This document shows positions 42,686-49,662 of a stretch of DNA of 49,662 nt, one piece after another. The stretch spans positions 1 through 49,662 of the forward strand of contig CAZCRT010000020.1 of the NCBI GenBank assembly GCA_964501185.1, in the 5' to 3' direction. The position numbers and the translations under genes are program-made. The stretch's first letter is position 1, and the number at the start of each line of letters is the position of its first letter. This DNA is from BS150m-G50 sp964501185 [NCBI: uncultured Bacteroidia bacterium] (GTDB lineage Bacteria > CAIWAD01 > BS150m-G50). The notes under the pieces were generated by a model, which did no database searches, was not told where the DNA came from, and worked only from the letters and a program-made list of their open reading frames with translations.

Positions 42686-43699
42686 ATGCTTACGAAGAAC
42701 TCGCTGTTGGTAACTGTTACTTTGTTCCTGATATCGTTTCAAGTCCAGGCAGTAACTGAAAGCAGTGGCTACATCACCATGGAATTTGACTTTTCCCACC
42801 ACAGTGCGGTAGAGGAAGTACAGCTATGGATTCCATATCCATTTTCGGATCGGGATCAGCTGATAAGTCATGTCGAAATCGAGGGTGATTACATCGAATC
42901 AGCGGTTTACAGTGATCAGGTCTACTCAACTCCCATCCTTTACGCACGCTGGCCAGCGGGCACCAGTAGCCGTAAACTGAATCTTTCTTTTCATGTTGAT
43001 CGACAGGAGGTGGTTCACAGGGACTTCCCGGCTCAAGAGGCCTCCTGGAACCCTCAGGATTTTGCTGCCTTTCTGAAACCTACAAGATCTGGACCGATTG
43101 ATGGTGCGGTGAAGGTACTTGCGGATCAGATTACACTCGGAGAATCAACAGTAGCCGGTAAAGCAAAGGCAATTTATGATTGGATCTGTGAAAATATGTA
43201 CCGCGATCCAGAGACATCCGGGTGTGGCTCTGGCGATGTAAGTTCACTTCTCATTAATCCTGGTGGCAAATGTACCGACATCCATTCAGTCTTTGTCTCC
43301 CTCTGCAGGGCAGCAGGTGTCCCCGCCCGTGAGATTTTTGGAATCCGGCAGGGGAAAGAGGCTGAAGTAGACATTACCAGGTGGCAGCATTGTTGGGCTG
43401 AGTTTTACCTTCCCGGATATGGATGGGTACCTGTGGACCCGGCAGACGTTCTCAAGATGATGCTCAAGGAGGATTTGAAGCTGACCGATGCCAGGACCAG
43501 ATATTATCGAGATTATTTCTGGGGTGCCTGGGATCCGTATCGGGTGAAACTGGCTATGGGGCGCGACCTTCGTCTGACACCACCTCAGTCAGGTGCATTG
43601 TTGAATACCTTTGGCTATCCGTATGCCCAGGTCGGGGATGTTGCCCTGGATTGGCTCAATCCGGCAGATTTCAAGTATTCCTTCACTTTCAGGCGTTGA
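42686..43699 (+). CDS. secreted transglutaminase-like protein
   Basis: A 337-residue exported protein with a signal peptide ending near QVQA (residue 22). An N-terminal beta-rich part is followed by a transglutaminase-like core with an intact Cys-His-Asp triad: C196 in NPGGKCTDIHSVFVSLCRAAGVPAREIFGI, H235 in WQHCWAEFYLPGYGWVPVDP and D251. Bacterial members are often proteases or peptidoglycan-linked enzymes; the substrate is unknown. GGAGGG precedes the start. A relic of a second feoB 3' end begins 28 bases after its stop on the other strand. Confidence 0.87.
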   Translation: MLTKNSLLVTVTLFLISFQVQAVTESSGYITMEFDFSHHSAVEEVQLWIPYPFSDRDQLISHVEIEGDYIESAVYSDQVYSTPILYARWPAGTSSRKLNLSFHVDRQEVVHRDFPAQEASWNPQDFAAFLKPTRSGPIDGAVKVLADQITLGESTVAGKAKAIYDWICENMYRDPETSGCGSGDVSSLLINPGGKCTDIHSVFVSLCRAAGVPAREIFGIRQGKEAEVDITRWQHCWAEFYLPGYGWVPVDPADVLKMMLKEDLKLTDARTRYYRDYFWGAWDPYRVKLAMGRDLRLTPPQSGALLNTFGYPYAQVGDVALDWLNPADFKYSFTFRR

Positions 43700-43727
43700 A
43701 AAGGGGGTTGATGATAACCAGGCACAG

Positions 43728-43782
43728 CTACCCGATAAACAGTCCGCCCACCTGGTAGACCAGCACAGCCATAACCCAGCCC
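43728..43782 (-). pseudogene. relic of a feoB 3' end
   Basis: The minus strand encodes GWVMAVLVYQVGGLFIG and a stop, matching the last 17 residues of the FeoB at 46744-48735 (GWVMAVLVYQVGGLFVG). At DNA level 49 of 55 bases agree with 46744-46798, and all but one codon change are silent. Beyond the W codon the similarity ends. Confidence 0.85.
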
Positions 43783-43884
43783 TGTTTTCCAATGTTCCCC
43801 CGGTTGGTTAATATTCTTTTCCTTCCCTTCCGAATTTGATACTTTCCAGTGAAGACGAATTCACGCATCAGCGCCGGGGGTATT

Positions 43885-46686
43885 ATGCGCACGCTGATTC
43901 TCATCACTTTACTGGTCATCAGTTTTTCAACATTTTCTTCTGCCACCACCATCCATATTCCTGATGATCAGCCCACAATTCAGGCGGGACTCAATATCGC
44001 AACCGAAGGGGATACGGTTCTGGTTGCAGCCGGGACATATTATGAAAACATCACCTGGCCAGCTGTAAACGGCATCAGGCTGATCGGCAACGGTGAAGAA
44101 GACTGTATCATCGACGGTGACTCGCTGGCGAGTGTAATACGTTTCACCTGGGCGCTTGGCGGGATCATCGACGAAACAACCATGATCTCCAGCTTCATCA
44201 TCCGGAACGGTAATGCCAGTGGAGATGCGCCTGATAACCGTGGTGGTGGAATTCGTTGCACATTCGCCAGCCCGGGATTATCTGATCTGATAATCTCTGA
44301 TAACCTGGCTGCTTACAGAGGAGGCGGGCTGTACTGTGAAACCAACTCATCTCCCACACTGGAGCGTATCACATTCTCAGGGAACGTGGCCCTTGATGGT
44401 GGTGGTATGTACATCGCACCCGGCTGTAATCCAGATCTGGAGGATGTGACTGTATACAGTAATTTTTCTGAAGACAGTGGCGGAGGGATCTTCTGCAACT
44501 CTGCCAGCCCCACTCTGGACAGTGTAACCATATCTGACAATAGAGCAGTTAATCAGGGCGGTGGGATAGCAGCCAGTTATTCTGAGCCGGGTCTGAACAA
44601 TGTAACCATATCTGGGAACTCTGCCGGATCTGGTGGAGGCATCTACTGCAGCGGCTCTACACCGATGTTGCTGGGAACGACTGTCAGGAACAACTCTGCA
44701 GACTATAATGGTGGTGGTATATATTTCGACAATAACTCCGGTATAGCGTTCTCATCAGAAGACCGCTGTAATCTATACTCTAACAGGATCAGCCAGGACA
44801 GAGGCTTTGGCGCAGATCTGTTTTCGATTGAGTGCGATATCATAGACATCATTGTAGATACTTTCACAGTGATGATACCCACCAGCTATCATGCCTCACC
44901 AAATGAAAGTTACAGCTTTGATATCCTTCACGGCATGGATGATTTGATTGAAGCGGATGTCTATGTAGCTGTTGACGGTGATGACAGCAACGATGGCATT
45001 TCACCCGAAACTCCATTCAGGACCATACAGCATGCCTTATCACGGATCGCAGATGGCAATACGATTCTTCTGGCTGCCGGTGTTTACAGCCCCTCGACCA
45101 CCGGTGAGCTGTTTCCCATCCGTTGGAGCGATCATGTAGATCTGTCCAGGAGCACTGTCGGAGAAGTCATCCTCGATGCGGAGCAGACAGCAAGAGTACT
45201 GGAGTTTGAATATGTTACTGATGCCAGAATTACCAACATGACGATAATGAACGGTTCAGCAATCGTTGGTGGAGGAATCTACTGCAATTCATCCGATCCG
45301 ATCTTTCTACATGTTACGATCAGTGACAACACTGCTGAATGGGATGGTGGTGGAATCTACTGTATTGACTCCAGTCCAGATCTGAACGATGTGACGATTA
45401 TAAATAATTCTGTAACTCATTTTGGTGGTGGCCTGTATTGCGGTGAGAACTCAAACCCAATGCTGCAGAACGTGACGATCAGTGGTAATTCAGCTGATAC
45501 AGGAGATGGCAACCATAGCGGTGGTGGTGTCAGCTGCAGAGACTCCAGTCCGTGTTTCGTAGATGTAATGATCAGCGGGAACACATCCGGCTATGTTGGC
45601 GGGGGGGTGTTCCTTGATTCCTCTTCAGCGAGTTTCCTTGATGTAGTTATACAGAATAACACAGGAAGCTCCTGGGGTGGCGGCATATACATGATTGACT
45701 CCAGTCCGAGTCTGGAAAGGGTGACGATAAATCACTGTCAAACATATTGGGGTGGTGGCGGGATCTGTATCTACAGTAACTCAAGTCCGAGTCTTATGGA
45801 GGTCACGATCAACGGAAATACATCCTGGGAATCGGGTGGTGGGATTTATTGCTGGAGTTCGAGCTTGAGTCTTGCTGGAGGAACCATCACAAACAATGTT
45901 TCGCACTGGTCGGGTGGTGGGATTTCATTAGCCAGCACCAGTGTCAGCCTGTTGAATGTGTTGATAAGTGGTAATTCGGCAGACGTATACGGGGGTGGGA
46001 TACGATGCGGCAGCTCACCCGACCTCAGCCTGGTAAACGTCACGATCTGCAACAATATAGCGCACGGAGTGAGTGGTGGCGGGATACATATTTCATATGA
46101 ATCCCATCCCGTTCTGGAAAACTGCATCCTCTGGGAGAATGCACCTCAGGCAGTCTCTTTTCATGAGTACCAGTATCCCGGCTTTATCACCATCTCCTGC
46201 TCCGATATCGAAGGTGGTGAAGAGGGTATCGAGACCAACGACAACGGCGAAGTCTACTGGCTGGAGAACAACATCGATGCTGATCCGCTTTTCTGTGATC
46301 CGATAGAAGAGAACTATCGTCTGCAACTGGATTCACCCTGCCGAACCGATGTCTGTGGTTTCATGGGGTACACAGGTGAGACATGTGAGGGTGAGGATAT
46401 TGAGGATATGACGGTAGTTCCCACTGAATTCTACCTTTCTCAAAACTACCCCAATCCCTTTAACCCGACCACAACGATTGAATTCTCATTGCCCTACACA
46501 CAGGATATCCAGTTGACGGTTGACAATGTATTAGGGCAGCAAGTAGCGACGTTAGTCGATGGGATCTGTGCAGCGGGAATACACAGGGTGATGTTTGATG
46601 GCTCTGGTTTGTCCAGTGGCATCTACATCTACCGTCTAACCGCTGGTGATGATATTGTATCAGGGAAAATGGTGTTGGTAAGGTAG
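43885..46686 (+). CDS. T9SS-exported right-handed beta-helix protein
   Basis: A 933-residue secreted protein from ATG 43885; the in-frame GTG 43849 would add 12 residues before the signal peptide (which ends near TFSSA). Two beta-helix halves are visible. The first starts IHIPDDQPTIQAGLNIATEGDTVLVAAGTYYENI; the second starts YVAVDGDDSNDGISPETPFRTIQHAL (DUF1565-like). Each contains many repeats of the form G-G-G-I-Y-C-x-x-S-S-P-x-L-x-x-V-T-I-S-G-N-x-A, as in polymorphic outer-membrane proteins and pectate-lyase-like folds. The tail is the T9SS type A sorting domain (NYPNPFNPTTTIEFSL). No lyase active site is evident, so a surface adhesin or polysaccharide-binding role is possible. It lies between two homologous feoB 3' ends. 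Confidence 0.88.
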   Translation: MRTLILITLLVISFSTFSSATTIHIPDDQPTIQAGLNIATEGDTVLVAAGTYYENITWPAVNGIRLIGNGEEDCIIDGDSLASVIRFTWALGGIIDETTMISSFIIRNGNASGDAPDNRGGGIRCTFASPGLSDLIISDNLAAYRGGGLYCETNSSPTLERITFSGNVALDGGGMYIAPGCNPDLEDVTVYSNFSEDSGGGIFCNSASPTLDSVTISDNRAVNQGGGIAASYSEPGLNNVTISGNSAGSGGGIYCSGSTPMLLGTTVRNNSADYNGGGIYFDNNSGIAFSSEDRCNLYSNRISQDRGFGADLFSIECDIIDIIVDTFTVMIPTSYHASPNESYSFDILHGMDDLIEADVYVAVDGDDSNDGISPETPFRTIQHALSRIADGNTILLAAGVYSPSTTGELFPIRWSDHVDLSRSTVGEVILDAEQTARVLEFEYVTDARITNMTIMNGSAIVGGGIYCNSSDPIFLHVTISDNTAEWDGGGIYCIDSSPDLNDVTIINNSVTHFGGGLYCGENSNPMLQNVTISGNSADTGDGNHSGGGVSCRDSSPCFVDVMISGNTSGYVGGGVFLDSSSASFLDVVIQNNTGSSWGGGIYMIDSSPSLERVTINHCQTYWGGGGICIYSNSSPSLMEVTINGNTSWESGGGIYCWSSSLSLAGGTITNNVSHWSGGGISLASTSVSLLNVLISGNSADVYGGGIRCGSSPDLSLVNVTICNNIAHGVSGGGIHISYESHPVLENCILWENAPQAVSFHEYQYPGFITISCSDIEGGEEGIETNDNGEVYWLENNIDADPLFCDPIEENYRLQLDSPCRTDVCGFMGYTGETCEGEDIEDMTVVPTEFYLSQNYPNPFNPTTTIEFSLPYTQDIQLTVDNVLGQQVATLVDGICAAGIHRVMFDGSGLSSGIYIYRLTAGDDIVSGKMVLVR

Positions 46687-46743
46687 AACGTCATACCCGC
46701 CTGCGCGGGAATGATTTGCCTGGTGAGAGATATCTCCTGTACA

Positions 46744-48735
46744 CTACCCCACAAACAGCCCGCCGACCTGGTAGACCAGCACGGCCATGACCCAGCCCAG
46801 TACCAGCGGGTAGATTGTTCCCAGCACTGCCCAGCGCAGCCCCGCCTCCTTGCGGATGACGGCAATAGTCGCAAAGCAGGGGATGTATACCAGCGCCATA
46901 ACCATAAAAGCGTAGGCGGAAAGCGGTGTGAAGAACATACGCATCGCTTCACCGGTGACCTGCAATGTCTCCAGCGTGCCGATCATCACCTCTTTGGCCA
47001 CGATACCGAAAATCAGAGTCACTGCCGCCTGCCAGGAACCGAATCCGGCCGGTTCCAGTGCCGGTGCCAGGAAGGCCCCGAGCCTGCCGATCCAGCTATC
47101 TGAGGCTGCGTATTCGACACCGACCGGTAATGAAGCCAGCAGCCAGATGAGAATTACACCACCTACGATAACTGTCCCCGCCTTACGCAGGAATAACCAG
47201 GTGCGAATCCAGGCTTGCCGGAACACATGACGCCAGTCCGGCAGCTGGTAGGGTGGCAGCTCCATAATCAGGGGTGCGGTTTCCTCCCTGAAGAACACCC
47301 ACTTGAACAACCGCGCCATCAGTATCGCCAGCAGAATGCCCAGCAGATAGAGTGATAGTACGACCATACCCTGTTGTTCCCGGAAGAAGATACCGGTGAA
47401 GAGAATATAGACAGGCAGGCGGGCGGAACAGGACATCAGCGGATTAACCAGAATGGTCAGAATTCGATCCTTGCGCGATTCGAGAGTGCGGGTAGCCATA
47501 ATCGCCGGGACATTGCAACCGAAACCGAGCAGCATCGGGATAAAGCTTTTCCCATGCAGACCGAGCAGATGCATCAGGCGGTCCATGACAAATGCCGCGC
47601 GTGACATATAACCGGTTTCACCCAGTAGCGCGAAAACCGTAAACAGGATGAAAATATTGGGGACGAAAACAAGAATCGCTCCGACACCGGTGATAATACC
47701 GTCAGTCAGCAGGGATGTCATCCAGGAGTGAAAACCGATAGCCGGCAGGGCGCTCTGCAGCCCGTTGTTAATCATACCGATTGCACCGTCGATAACAGCT
47801 GCCAGTGGATTGCCAAGACTGAAAATCAGCTGGAAGGAAAGCCACATGAAAAGAATGAACACCGGAATTCCAAGCCAGCGGTTGGTCGCAACACTGTCGA
47901 CCTTATCGGAAAAACTGACCCGGGCGGAAAAGCCACTCTTCTGTTTCAGGCATTCACGGCAGAGGCCATGAATATAGCCATAGCGTTTCTCAGCCAGCAT
48001 TACCGAAAGGTCGGTCTCATCAGAAGTAAACTGCTCATAAGCCGACATGATCAGTTCCCGTCCGGCCATTTTCTGCAATCTGGCAAGGAATTCAGGATCC
48101 TCTTCTGCCAGCTTAACAGCCATGAAACGGGTGGGGCAGGTGCAGTTTTCCTCCTGTTCCAGCAGATGCTGTACTTCAATCAGCGCTGCTTCTATCTCTT
48201 CACCGTAATAGGAGGGTGCGGGCGCAACCGGCAAATCCATCCGCTGCGCGATGGCTTCTTTCAGAGCCGTGATTCCTTCACCCCGGGAGCCGATTGTGGG
48301 AACAACTCTGATCTGCAGCTGTTGTGCCATAGCCAGATAGTCAATCTGGATCCCTTTTTTCTCGGCCAGATCCATCATGTTGAGCGCGATAACCACTTTC
48401 TGTCCCAACTCCAGCAGTTGCAGGACAAGGTAAAGGTTGCGTTCAATATTCGAGGCATCCACCACAACCACGACCATATCCGGTTCCCGTTCAATCAGAA
48501 AATCGCGTGCTACCTTTTCATCCGGGCTGTAGGATGTGAGTGAGTAGATACCGGGCAGGTCGATTACTGTGACAGCTTTGCCCTCTATCTGAAAGCGCCC
48601 CTCTTTGCGTTCGACCGTTACACCGGGCCAGTTACCGGTTGTTTGATTACTACCGGTCATACGGTTGAAAATGGAGGTTTTGCCGCTGTTAGGGTTACCG
48701 GCCAGGGCAATTGTGTATTGCTTCTGATTCTTCAA
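46744..48735 (-). CDS. feoB: ferrous iron transporter B
   Basis: A 663-residue FeoB, somewhat shorter than the E. coli protein. The N-terminal G domain has G1 GNPNSGKTS (13-21), G3 DLPG (59-62) and G4 NMMD. A helical linker follows (about 170-270), and the membrane part shows GIPVFILFMWLSFQLIFSLGNP, the Gate-type AILVFVPNIFILF and GFGCNVPAIMATRTLE, then later helices. It imports Fe2+ across the inner membrane. It lies 33 bases downstream of the DtxR-FeoA regulator gene, on the same strand, so the pair is probably one operon under iron control. A separate feoA is absent nearby; the FeoA-like domain is fused to the regulator. Confidence 0.96.
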   Translation of the reverse strand: MKNQKQYTIALAGNPNSGKTSIFNRMTGSNQTTGNWPGVTVERKEGRFQIEGKAVTVIDLPGIYSLTSYSPDEKVARDFLIEREPDMVVVVVDASNIERNLYLVLQLLELGQKVVIALNMMDLAEKKGIQIDYLAMAQQLQIRVVPTIGSRGEGITALKEAIAQRMDLPVAPAPSYYGEEIEAALIEVQHLLEQEENCTCPTRFMAVKLAEEDPEFLARLQKMAGRELIMSAYEQFTSDETDLSVMLAEKRYGYIHGLCRECLKQKSGFSARVSFSDKVDSVATNRWLGIPVFILFMWLSFQLIFSLGNPLAAVIDGAIGMINNGLQSALPAIGFHSWMTSLLTDGIITGVGAILVFVPNIFILFTVFALLGETGYMSRAAFVMDRLMHLLGLHGKSFIPMLLGFGCNVPAIMATRTLESRKDRILTILVNPLMSCSARLPVYILFTGIFFREQQGMVVLSLYLLGILLAILMARLFKWVFFREETAPLIMELPPYQLPDWRHVFRQAWIRTWLFLRKAGTVIVGGVILIWLLASLPVGVEYAASDSWIGRLGAFLAPALEPAGFGSWQAAVTLIFGIVAKEVMIGTLETLQVTGEAMRMFFTPLSAYAFMVMALVYIPCFATIAVIRKEAGLRWAVLGTIYPLVLGWVMAVLVYQVGGLFVG

Positions 48736-48768
48736 CAGAAAGCCTCCAGAGGTCTGCTGTGAGATCTG

Positions 48769-49470
48769 TTAGTTAGCCAGTGCGGGTGGCAGCTTTATCT
48801 GCATCTGGACTGCTCCCGCCTCTTCCCGGCGAAGCGAAAGCCGATAGCCTTTAATCAGGATTTCCAGGGGGTCCCCCATCGGGGCCAGCTTGATCAGACG
48901 AATCGATTCACCCGGAATAACACCCATGTCGAGCAATCGTCGTTTAATACGACCCTCAGCCAGCAGGCGTTGTACTATGCCGCTGTCACCGGGACGATAG
49001 TCCTTCAGGGTGACCATGTGAGCGGAGCGTGTGATATCTGAGGTATCCAGATGCTTGTTTTCTATATCACTCAGCCAGGGTAACTCCTGTCGATGTTGTT
49101 CCAACAGGTGAATAAAACGCAGCAGGTGAGTAAATGTATCCCGGCTCAGATGATGTTCAACCTGGCAGGCGTCATCGTCCGCGATTTTCGGGTCCACACC
49201 GAGAATTCCGGTGAAAAAACGCCTTAGTGTCACATGTTTTTCATAGATCCGTTGTGCCTCTTTTGCCCCTTTTCTGGTCAGGCGAATATGGCCATATTTT
49301 TCATGCTCAACCAGTTCGTAACCGGACAGATTTTTCACCGCCAGAGTGGCTGAGGCGCTGGCGACATTGAGATTGGTTGCCAGATCCTTAATACGCACAA
49401 CTTCTTTACGCAACGAGAGGATCCAGATCATTTCCAGATAATCCTCAAGGCTTTCACTCAACTGCTTCAT
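48769..49470 (-). CDS. DtxR/MntR-family regulator with FeoA domain
   Basis: A 233-residue metalloregulator. The N terminus is a DtxR winged helix (SLEDYLEMIWIL, VRIKDLATNLNVASASATLAVKNLSGYELVEHEKYGHIRLT), then the metal-binding and dimerisation part (FFTGILGVDPKIADDDACQVEHHLS with Cys, Glu and His ligands), and from about residue 155 a FeoA/SH3-like domain (RLLDMGVIPGESIRLIKLAPMGDPLEILIKGYRLSLRREEA). It should repress feoB when iron (or manganese) is sufficient. Candidate operator dyads lie just upstream at 49498-49518. The first Met at 49470 is chosen; no better start is seen. Confidence 0.92.
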   Translation of the reverse strand: MKQLSESLEDYLEMIWILSLRKEVVRIKDLATNLNVASASATLAVKNLSGYELVEHEKYGHIRLTRKGAKEAQRIYEKHVTLRRFFTGILGVDPKIADDDACQVEHHLSRDTFTHLLRFIHLLEQHRQELPWLSDIENKHLDTSDITRSAHMVTLKDYRPGDSGIVQRLLAEGRIKRRLLDMGVIPGESIRLIKLAPMGDPLEILIKGYRLSLRREEAGAVQMQIKLPPALAN

Positions 49471-49497
49471 CGTGATTCCTAACTGGCTCTATAAAAA

Positions 49498-49518
49498 TTA
49501 GACGGAACTAAAATTAGT
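49498..49518 (-). promoter_or_regulatory. candidate DtxR-type operator
   Basis: TTAG-N6-CTAA (49498-49511) overlaps the palindrome ACTAAAATTAGT (49507-49518). The sites lie 28-48 bases upstream of the dtxR-feoA start codon. TTAG/CTAA half-sites are typical of DtxR/IdeR boxes. The AT-rich surroundings include a possible -10 (TATAGA on the minus strand). Confidence 0.5.
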
Positions 49519-49662
49519 AGGCAAGCTGATCTGATGCAAGCGTTTCGAATGAAAGAATAAGAACTCACACAGAGAACACAGAGGAAAAAGGAAGCACAGA
49601 GAAGAAGCAGTTATAACTAAGAGAAGACAATCGGGAAAACTCAATAATATCATCAGTTTAGT

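Noticed and set aside
44221-46100. Repeated DNA in the beta-helix gene as a possible CRISPR array or satellite
   Set aside because: The repeats are degenerate and in frame, explained by protein repeats (GGGIYC...); no constant repeats with unique spacers.
47728-48543. 271-codon open frame antisense to feoB
   Set aside because: It is the complement of a highly conserved FeoB coding region and has no family features of its own.
49560-49662. Purine-rich ACACAGAGAACACAGAGG tract at the window end
   Set aside because: Low-complexity sequence; no gene, RNA or repeat array can be supported before the window stops.

Overview
The window looks like a chromosomal piece of an uncultured or little-studied Gram-negative bacterium of the Fibrobacteres-Chlorobi-Bacteroidetes (FCB) superphylum. 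The main reason is four large secreted proteins that end in the type IX secretion (T9SS) type A sorting domain (NYPNPFNPTTTIE ... GQQV.TLVDG ... ASGLY.Y.L). Three of these carry gingipain-like C25 peptidase domains. An outer-membrane barrel fusion and several lipobox or Sec signal peptides agree with a double membrane. I cannot place it to phylum; Cloacimonadota, KSB1, Latescibacterota and similar lineages all carry this sorting tail. No rRNA, tRNA, CRISPR array or intact insertion sequence was seen.

Region 1 (about 0.2-13.6 kb, all plus strand) is a glycan-catabolism locus. It holds a GH20 beta-hexosaminidase, an APH-fold kinase, a GH130 mannoside phosphorylase, a ROK sugar kinase, a secreted CBM9-like protein, a GH99 endo-alpha-mannosidase, a sodium/solute symporter and a GH38 alpha-mannosidase. 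Together they can plausibly open mannose-rich N-glycans outside the cell, import pieces through the symporter without SusCD, trim alpha-mannose inside, phosphorolyse the Man-beta-GlcNAc core and phosphorylate the sugars. A 9-mer, YGTGATACA, is strongly over-represented here.

Region 2 (13.6-28.4 kb) has an 835-base intergenic stretch with short repeats and a hairpin, then three giant T9SS cargo proteins. The last two are tandem paralogues that seem to have lost the catalytic His of the C25 dyad. Hairpin clusters and terminators follow each.

Region 3 (28.4-33.2 kb, minus strand) has a GNAT acetyltransferase, a RES/Xre toxin-antitoxin pair and a three-part fusion of metallopeptidase, beta-propeller and outer-membrane barrel. 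From 33.4 to 34.9 kb (plus) come a VOC protein whose last codons are caught in a 103-base tandem repeat, and an AIM24/TIGR00266 protein.

Region 4 (34.9-42.6 kb, plus) looks like a metal or envelope stress module. A sensor kinase and an NtrC-type sigma54 activator are followed by a good -24/-12 promoter, a small DUF2892 membrane protein, a wrecked CusA-like efflux pump remnant, a heavy-metal-binding periplasmic protein and NadA. Then come a Cys-rich repeat lipoprotein, a CBS-pair protein and a 2x4Fe-4S ferredoxin-like protein.

Region 5 (42.7-49.7 kb) has a secreted transglutaminase-like protein, a T9SS beta-helix protein, and on the minus strand an iron module of FeoB and a DtxR-FeoA fusion regulator. 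A relic of a second feoB 3' end lies on the far side of the beta-helix gene, which points to a past rearrangement.
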